From assembly GCA_024223125.1 (NCBI GenBank), contig JAAEOP010000825.1:1-11040 (forward strand): 11,040 nucleotides of DNA, in the 5' to 3' direction. Shown in pieces: positions 6,331-11,040 of this stretch. This stretch comes from Chloroflexota bacterium (GTDB taxonomy: Bacteria > Chloroflexota > Anaerolineae > Promineifilales > Promineifilaceae). The translations under genes and the position numbers were made by a program. The notes under the pieces were generated by a model. That model saw only the letters and a list, made by a program, of their open reading frames with translations, did not search any database and had not been told where the DNA came from. The first letter of the stretch is position 1, and every line of letters begins with the position of its first letter.

Positions 6331-6392
6331 TGGTTACGTACAATTTTATTCGTTAAGGGCTGGAGCAATTAATTATTTTGGGAGGTCACCTG

Positions 6393-9300
6393 GTGGAGAC
6401 AACAGAATTCCGCTCGTTACGTATCAGTTTAGCATCCCCTGACCAAATGCGTTCCTGGTCATATGGAGAAGTTACCAAACCAGAAACTATCAACTACCGT
6501 CGTTTACGCCCGGAAAAAGATGGTTTATTTTGCGAAGCTATTTTTGGCCCAACTCGTGATTGGCAATGCTATTGTGGAAAATATAAGAATGTGCGTTACA
6601 AAGGCATCGTTTGTGACAAGTGTGGTGTCGAAGTAACACGCTCTTCTGTGCGCCGCGAACGTATGGGGCATATTGAACTGGCAGCGCCGGTAGCCCATGT
6701 CTGGTATACCCGCCGCGTGCCCAGCCACATGGGGCTACTGCTGAATGTATCTCGTCGCAACCTGGATCGTGTTTTGTATTTTGCCCAATATGTTATTACG
6801 CATGTGGACAATGAGGCTCGCCAGCGGGCGCTCAAACGACTGGAAGAAGAGTTAGAAGAAGCCGAACTGAAATTTGAAGAAGAATTGCAAGCCAATATCA
6901 GTGAAGCTACTGTAGAAGCCCAACTGCGTCTGGCTGAATTAGAAAGCCAACTACTCGAATTAAATGAAACATTTGACGACCGTCTGGCAGCGGCGACCGA
7001 TGATGTGGTGCGTGAGGCTAAATCTGTTGAACAGCGGCTAGAAAATCTGAAAGACAACGAAGCGTCGGAAGATATTATTTTGGGTGAGACGGTCATTGCA
7101 AAGGCAGGTGAATCTATCGGCCGTGAGCACAGTGTCATGGTTCAAGAAATCACCAATGAACGTCTGACACAGGTGCAGCAAGACCATGAAGAAGATCATC
7201 AGAGCCAGGTAGCGACATGCCAATCTGAAATTGACGAAATACGCAGTGAAACTCAGTCTGTGGGCGATGGCATGCGTGATGAGTTGGTTGCTAAACTAGG
7301 CCGCTTACGCCAACAGGCCCAATCGAATCGGGAGCAGCTGGAAAATTTGGATCCGATGGTTTTCTTAGATGAGACCAATTATCGGGAATTGAAAAGTAAG
7401 TTTGGCAATGTTTTCCGGGCTGGTATGGGAGCCGAAGCGCTTTACGATATTTTAAAGCGCATGGACCTGGATAAATTGTCGCGTGAATTGTGGCAAGAGG
7501 TACGTACAACCCGTTCTAAACAAAGGGCTAAACGAGCTACTAAACGGCTGCAAGTGGTAAAATCGCTGCTTGGTAGTGGCAACCGACCTGAATGGATGAT
7601 TTTGACGGTGTTGCCAGTTATTCCGCCAGATTTACGGCCGATGGTGCAATTAGATGGCGGCCGTTTTGCCACCTCTGACTTAAATGATTTGTACCGGCGG
7701 GTGATTAATCGAAACAATCGTCTGAAGCGGTTGCTGGAACTGGGCGCACCGGATGTGATTGTCCGTAACGAAAAGCGGATGCTTCAGGAATCGGTTGACA
7801 GTTTGATTGACAACAGCCAACGGGGTAAGGCGTTGAGCCGTCGGGGACGACGGGAGTTGAAGTCCTTATCTGACATGCTGAAAGGTAAGAAGGGCCGTTT
7901 CCGCCGTAACCTGTTGGGTAAGCGCGTAGATTATTCCGGCCGTTCTGTCATTGTGGTGGGACCAACTTTGAAGTTGGGGCAATGTGGTTTGCCTAAGACG
8001 ATGGCCTTGGAGTTGTTCCGGCCGTTTGTTATTAGCAAACTGGTAGAGTACGGACATGCCAGTAATGTGAAGGGCGCTCGCCGGGTGATTGAACGACAGC
8101 AGCCAGAAGTGTGGCAGGTGCTGGAGGAAGTGATTCAGGATCGGCCGATTTTGCTGAACCGGGCGCCTACGCTGCATCGTCTGGGTATTCAGGCGTTTAT
8201 GCCCCAGTTGGTAGAAGGAAAAGCGATTCAACTGCATCCCTTAGTTTGCTCGGCATTTAATGCGGACTTTGACGGGGATCAGATGGCGGTGCATGTACCT
8301 TTGTCTCAAAAAGCAGTTAATGAGGCTATGGGTTTAATGATGGCTACTCGGAATTTGCTGAAACCGGCCAATGGCGAACCGATTGTGGGGCCGTCAAAGG
8401 ATATGGTGCTGGGCGTTTATTACCTGACTCTGATGCGTGACGGCCGTAAAGGGGAAGGTCATATATTCGCCACTATGGAAGAAGTAGAGACCGCCTACGA
8501 ATTAGGTTTGGTAGATGTCCATGCCAAAATCAAATTACAGGTAGACACCTACTACAAAGATGACAATGTGCGTTATAAAGATAACAAGCCGCGCCATAAA
8601 GTTATTGAAACATCTCCCGGACGTGTATTGTTCAACACAACGCTGCCGGAACAATTCCATTTTGTGAACATGGGGCTGGACAAAGGGGGTGTTACCCGTT
8701 TAATCAATCGTGTTTATCGTCGTCTGGGAGACGAAGCTACTATTAAAATGGTAGATGCAGTCAAGTCAATTGGCTTCAAGTATGCCACTATATCAGGAAC
8801 TACCATTGCTGTGGCCGACCTGACCATCCCTGAGGAACGGGAACCCATTTTGGACAACGCGCTAAAGCGTGTGAATGAAATTGATCGCCAATATCGCCGT
8901 GGTCTGCTAACTGAAGAAGAACAATATATGCGTACCATTGACACCTGGAATGATGCCAAAGATAAGGTGGAAAAAGCAGTGCGCGATGCGATGGACCCGG
9001 CCAGTCCCATTGCTGTGATGGCGCTTTCTGGGGCGGGTAAAGGCGGCTTTGGGCCGATTACCCAGTTAAGCGGTATGCGCGGTTTGATGGCTGACCCCCA
9101 AGGACGGATTATCCCGGTTCCAATTCAATCCAACTTCCGGCAGGGGTTAGATACGCTAGAATATTTCATCTCTACACATGGCGCCCGGAAAGGTCTGGCA
9201 GACACAGCGCTGCGAACGGCTGACGCCGGTTATCTGACCCGCCGCCTAGTTGATATTGCTCAGGACATGATTGTGATGGCCGATGATTGTGGTACGTCTA

Positions 9301-10751
9301 AGGGCATTTACGTGCGCCGGTCTGACAACTTTGGCAAGCAAACGATAGCGGAACGAATTTTGGGACGTGTGTCGGCCGAAGAGATTATTGATCCCGAAAC
9401 CAATGAGCTGGTTGTGAGTATGGGTGATTATTTCACTGATGTAACGGCCGAACAGGTTGATGAATTAGGCAGTAAAGAAATCCATGTTTTTTCACCGATG
9501 ACGTGTGAACTGCGACGTGGTATCTGCACCAAATGTTATGGCATTGACCTGGCACGAGGCAAGCCGGTAGAAATGGGTATGGCCGTAGGTATTGTGGCTG
9601 CTCAATCTATTGGTGAGCCGGGTACGCAGCTAACTTTGCGGACGTTCCATACCGGTGGTACTGCTTCGGCCGGCGGTGACATTACACAGGGTTTGCCCCG
9701 TGTGGAAGAGTTATTTGAAGCGCGGCAAAAACCGAAGGGTGAAGCAGTTATCACTGAAATTGGCGGTTTGACCGAAATCCGTATGGTGGATGGTGTACGT
9801 CATGTCTTCGTAACCGAATCGAATCTGCTTGATGATATATACGAAGTTTCCGAAGGGTGGGACGTAAAAGTTGGCGATACGGACACGGTTAAATCAGGGG
9901 ATATTCTGGCGGAAAAGGATGATGAAATTATGTCTGCCCAGCATGGCGGCAGAGTTAACCGTAATGGGGATAGTCTGACTGTTGTATGGGAAAGCGAGGA
10001 TGAACGGGATTATGCAATTCCAGCCGGTATGCGTATGCTTGTTTCTGATGGGGATACGGTTCATGCGGGCGATCAACTAACGGAAGGGTCGCGGAATCCC
10101 CATCGAATTTTGGAGATTTTGGGTCGGGATGCAGTGACCCAATATTTGCTGATGGAAATGCAGCAAGTGTACCGGCCGCAAGGTCAGAATATTCACGACA
10201 AGCATTTTGAGGTTATTATCCGCAAAATGTTGGGTAAAGTGATGATTACCAGTTCTGGCGATACAGATATGTTGCCGGGAGAGTTGATTGAGTTGGCTTT
10301 TTTCTTGGAGAATAATGACGAAATTCTGGAAGAGGGCGGTGAACCATCCCAGGCTGAACCGGTGCTGTTGGGTATTACCAAAGCAGCTTTGAATACGGAC
10401 AGTTTCCTGTCAGCTAGTTCTTTCCAACATACGATTAAGGTGTTAGCCAGCGCGGCCGTTGCCGGTAGTGAAGACCAGTTGCTGGGTTTGAAGGAAAATG
10501 TGATTATCGGCAAGTTGATTCCGGCCGGGACGGGTTATGCAAAACATCAGAAACGGGCGGAAGAAGAGTTGGCTAAGTTGGAAGAGGAAGAGGCGCTTGA
10601 GGAATTAGACCTGTCTGGCCCGTTGATGATTGATGATAATACGGATCTGGCTGTGCTGGAAGCGCTGGCGGCCGCAAAAGCCAAAGAGAAAGAAGCAGTG
10701 GCCTTGATTTCGCAAACGGATGCGGTCAAAGAAGAAGATGAGGCTGGATAA
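6393..10751 (+). CDS. rpoC: DNA-directed RNA polymerase subunit beta'
   Basis: Catalytic beta' subunit of RNA polymerase, forming the clamp and active site. Start: GTG 6393 is preferred because GGGAGG (6380-6385) lies 7 nt upstream; the upstream TTG at 6378 overlaps that site and would add five unconserved residues. From GTG the protein is 1452 residues (E. coli 1407). In order: zinc site 1 with C59, C61, C74, C77; a long insert (about 140-320) of two helical, charged segments around a short [16 protein letters not shown] strand segment; the clamp and rudder region; active-site NADFDGD with D625, D627, D629; zinc site 2 with C966, C1038, C1045, C1048; trigger loop about 1061-1090 ([20 protein letters not shown]); and the [15 protein letters not shown] ending followed by an acidic 65-residue tail. 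The proteobacterial SI3 insert is absent. rpoB is not adjacent; the gene has its own promoters and terminator and is probably monocistronic. Confidence 0.98.
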   Translation: METTEFRSLRISLASPDQMRSWSYGEVTKPETINYRRLRPEKDGLFCEAIFGPTRDWQCYCGKYKNVRYKGIVCDKCGVEVTRSSVRRERMGHIELAAPVAHVWYTRRVPSHMGLLLNVSRRNLDRVLYFAQYVITHVDNEARQRALKRLEEELEEAELKFEEELQANISEATVEAQLRLAELESQLLELNETFDDRLAAATDDVVREAKSVEQRLENLKDNEASEDIILGETVIAKAGESIGREHSVMVQEITNERLTQVQQDHEEDHQSQVATCQSEIDEIRSETQSVGDGMRDELVAKLGRLRQQAQSNREQLENLDPMVFLDETNYRELKSKFGNVFRAGMGAEALYDILKRMDLDKLSRELWQEVRTTRSKQRAKRATKRLQVVKSLLGSGNRPEWMILTVLPVIPPDLRPMVQLDGGRFATSDLNDLYRRVINRNNRLKRLLELGAPDVIVRNEKRMLQESVDSLIDNSQRGKALSRRGRRELKSLSDMLKGKKGRFRRNLLGKRVDYSGRSVIVVGPTLKLGQCGLPKTMALELFRPFVISKLVEYGHASNVKGARRVIERQQPEVWQVLEEVIQDRPILLNRAPTLHRLGIQAFMPQLVEGKAIQLHPLVCSAFNADFDGDQMAVHVPLSQKAVNEAMGLMMATRNLLKPANGEPIVGPSKDMVLGVYYLTLMRDGRKGEGHIFATMEEVETAYELGLVDVHAKIKLQVDTYYKDDNVRYKDNKPRHKVIETSPGRVLFNTTLPEQFHFVNMGLDKGGVTRLINRVYRRLGDEATIKMVDAVKSIGFKYATISGTTIAVADLTIPEEREPILDNALKRVNEIDRQYRRGLLTEEEQYMRTIDTWNDAKDKVEKAVRDAMDPASPIAVMALSGAGKGGFGPITQLSGMRGLMADPQGRIIPVPIQSNFRQGLDTLEYFISTHGARKGLADTALRTADAGYLTRRLVDIAQDMIVMADDCGTSKGIYVRRSDNFGKQTIAERILGRVSAEEIIDPETNELVVSMGDYFTDVTAEQVDELGSKEIHVFSPMTCELRRGICTKCYGIDLARGKPVEMGMAVGIVAAQSIGEPGTQLTLRTFHTGGTASAGGDITQGLPRVEELFEARQKPKGEAVITEIGGLTEIRMVDGVRHVFVTESNLLDDIYEVSEGWDVKVGDTDTVKSGDILAEKDDEIMSAQHGGRVNRNGDSLTVVWESEDERDYAIPAGMRMLVSDGDTVHAGDQLTEGSRNPHRILEILGRDAVTQYLLMEMQQVYRPQGQNIHDKHFEVIIRKMLGKVMITSSGDTDMLPGELIELAFFLENNDEILEEGGEPSQAEPVLLGITKAALNTDSFLSASSFQHTIKVLASAAVAGSEDQLLGLKENVIIGKLIPAGTGYAKHQKRAEEELAKLEEEEALEELDLSGPLMIDDNTDLAVLEALAAAKAKEKEAVALISQTDAVKEEDEAG

Positions 10752-10781
10752 CGGCCGTATTCTGCAATTGAATTAATGATC

Positions 10782-10818
10782 AACGGCGACCTGGCAAAAA
10801 TCGGGTCGCCGTTTTTTT
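10782..10818 (+). terminator. Rho-independent terminator of rpoC
   Basis: AACGGCGACC (10782-10791) pairs perfectly with GGTCGCCGTT (10804-10813) around a 12-nt loop, and the 3' arm runs into seven T residues (10812-10818). It lies 30 nt after the rpoC stop. This is the clearest intrinsic terminator in the window. Confidence 0.92.
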
Positions 10819-11040
10819 ATAGTCTGTATTACCTGTCCTTGTTCCCATATCCAACAAGCTTACACAATACTTTTTATTGTTCTCTATACCCGGAGTTAAT
10901 GCAGATGAATCAGCATATCATTGTCTCTCTATCAGGCATCAGGTTCATATGAGTCAGTCTGTTCTTTGCCAGGCTCAACCTGATCCCTTTCCGGACAGTA
11001 TTGTGGTCAAGCGGTCTTTGCGTGGGCGTGTGAAGTAGGC
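10819..11040. other. Intergenic end of window, no supported gene
   Basis: No gene is recognised in these 222 nt. The only structure seen is an 8-bp inverted repeat ATCAGGTT (10938-10945) / AACCTGAT (10977-10984) with a 31-nt spacer, and a short direct repeat of ATCAGG just before it. Two tiny ORFs (10899-10952 and 10949-11038) overlap by ATGA but have no recognisable product. A next gene may begin beyond the window. Confidence 0.6.

Larger units (their letters stand above)
194..10757. repeat. Dispersed over-represented palindrome CGGCCG
   Basis: By manual count CGGCCG occurs about 44 times in the window, from 194-199 to 10752-10757; about 3 are expected by chance at near-50% GC. About a dozen copies extend to ACGGCCGT. 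Copies per gene: xseA about 10, the dehydrogenase 5, ftsY 3, prfB 4, the unknown protein 7, rpoC 14, and one after the rpoC stop. None lies in xseB or the rpoC leader. All three codon phases are used, so codon preference alone is a poor explanation. Confidence 0.85.

Noticed and set aside
6378..6392. TTG 6378 as the rpoC start
   Set aside because: The TTG overlaps the GGGAGG ribosome-binding site that serves GTG 6393, and the five added residues have no counterpart in the family.
6596..7138. 180-codon minus-strand frame opposite rpoC
   Set aside because: It is Ser-rich shadow translation of the Glu/Leu-rich beta' insert, with no ribosome-binding site or motif.
10860..10890. Possible promoter TTACAC ... 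TATACC
   Set aside because: The hexamers match poorly and the spacing is 19 nt; there is no confirmed gene downstream.
10899..11038. Two overlapping tiny ORFs (17 and 29 codons) after rpoC
   Set aside because: Chance ORFs of this size are common. The first has only a short CGGAG nearby, the second none, and neither product resembles a known leader peptide or small protein.
1..11040. CRISPR array, tRNA/rRNA, transposase, prophage or toxin-antitoxin genes
   Set aside because: No spaced direct repeats, RNA-gene folds, integrase/transposase motifs or paired small genes were seen; the gene content is housekeeping.

Overview
The window reads as a conserved housekeeping segment of a bacterial chromosome with every convincing gene on the + strand. 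It most likely comes from a member of the Chloroflexota (Anaerolineae/Caldilineae-like). That placement is an inference from the style of the RF2 GGQ region (GGQHMQKNETAV), a short FtsY without an acidic A domain, a long coiled-coil insert in the RNA polymerase beta' subunit with no proteobacterial SI3 insert, and good Shine-Dalgarno sites with mixed ATG/GTG/TTG starts. It cannot be proved without a database search.

Layout. Positions 1-2390 hold a tightly packed trio: xseA (5' end cut by the window edge), a D-2-hydroxyacid dehydrogenase whose start codon abuts the xseA stop, and xseB, which overlaps the dehydrogenase stop by 4 nt. The two subunits of exonuclease VII are therefore split by a metabolic oxidoreductase gene. 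A spacer with a 15-bp hairpin (2432-2467) leads to ftsY (2487-3389, TTG start), the SRP receptor GTPase, which ends at a probable Rho-independent terminator (3398-3453). prfB (3481-4582) follows and carries an intact programmed +1 frameshift site (in-frame TGA at 3547-3549). Next is an unrecognised 494-residue protein (4623-6107) with a very basic repetitive N-terminus, a coiled coil, a GRAM/PH-like domain and a C-terminal zinc ribbon.

The last half is rpoC (6393-10751), without rpoB next to it. Its 285-nt leader is rich in signals: a consensus sigma-70-type promoter (TTGACA-16-TATAAT), a second extended -10, an intrinsic-terminator-like hairpin placed before the gene, a potential G-quadruplex and a palindrome. 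A strong terminator ends rpoC at 10782-10818. The remaining 222 nt hold no gene I can support.

Across the window the 6-bp palindrome CGGCCG occurs about 44 times by my manual count against roughly 3 expected. It appears in all three codon phases and once after the rpoC stop, which suggests a DNA-level highly iterated palindrome. The most interesting points are this palindrome, the attenuator-like rpoC leader, the unlinked rpoC with its large insert and odd bridge-helix region, the interrupted xseA-xseB pair, and the basic-tail/GRAM/zinc-ribbon protein with recent 48-bp duplications.
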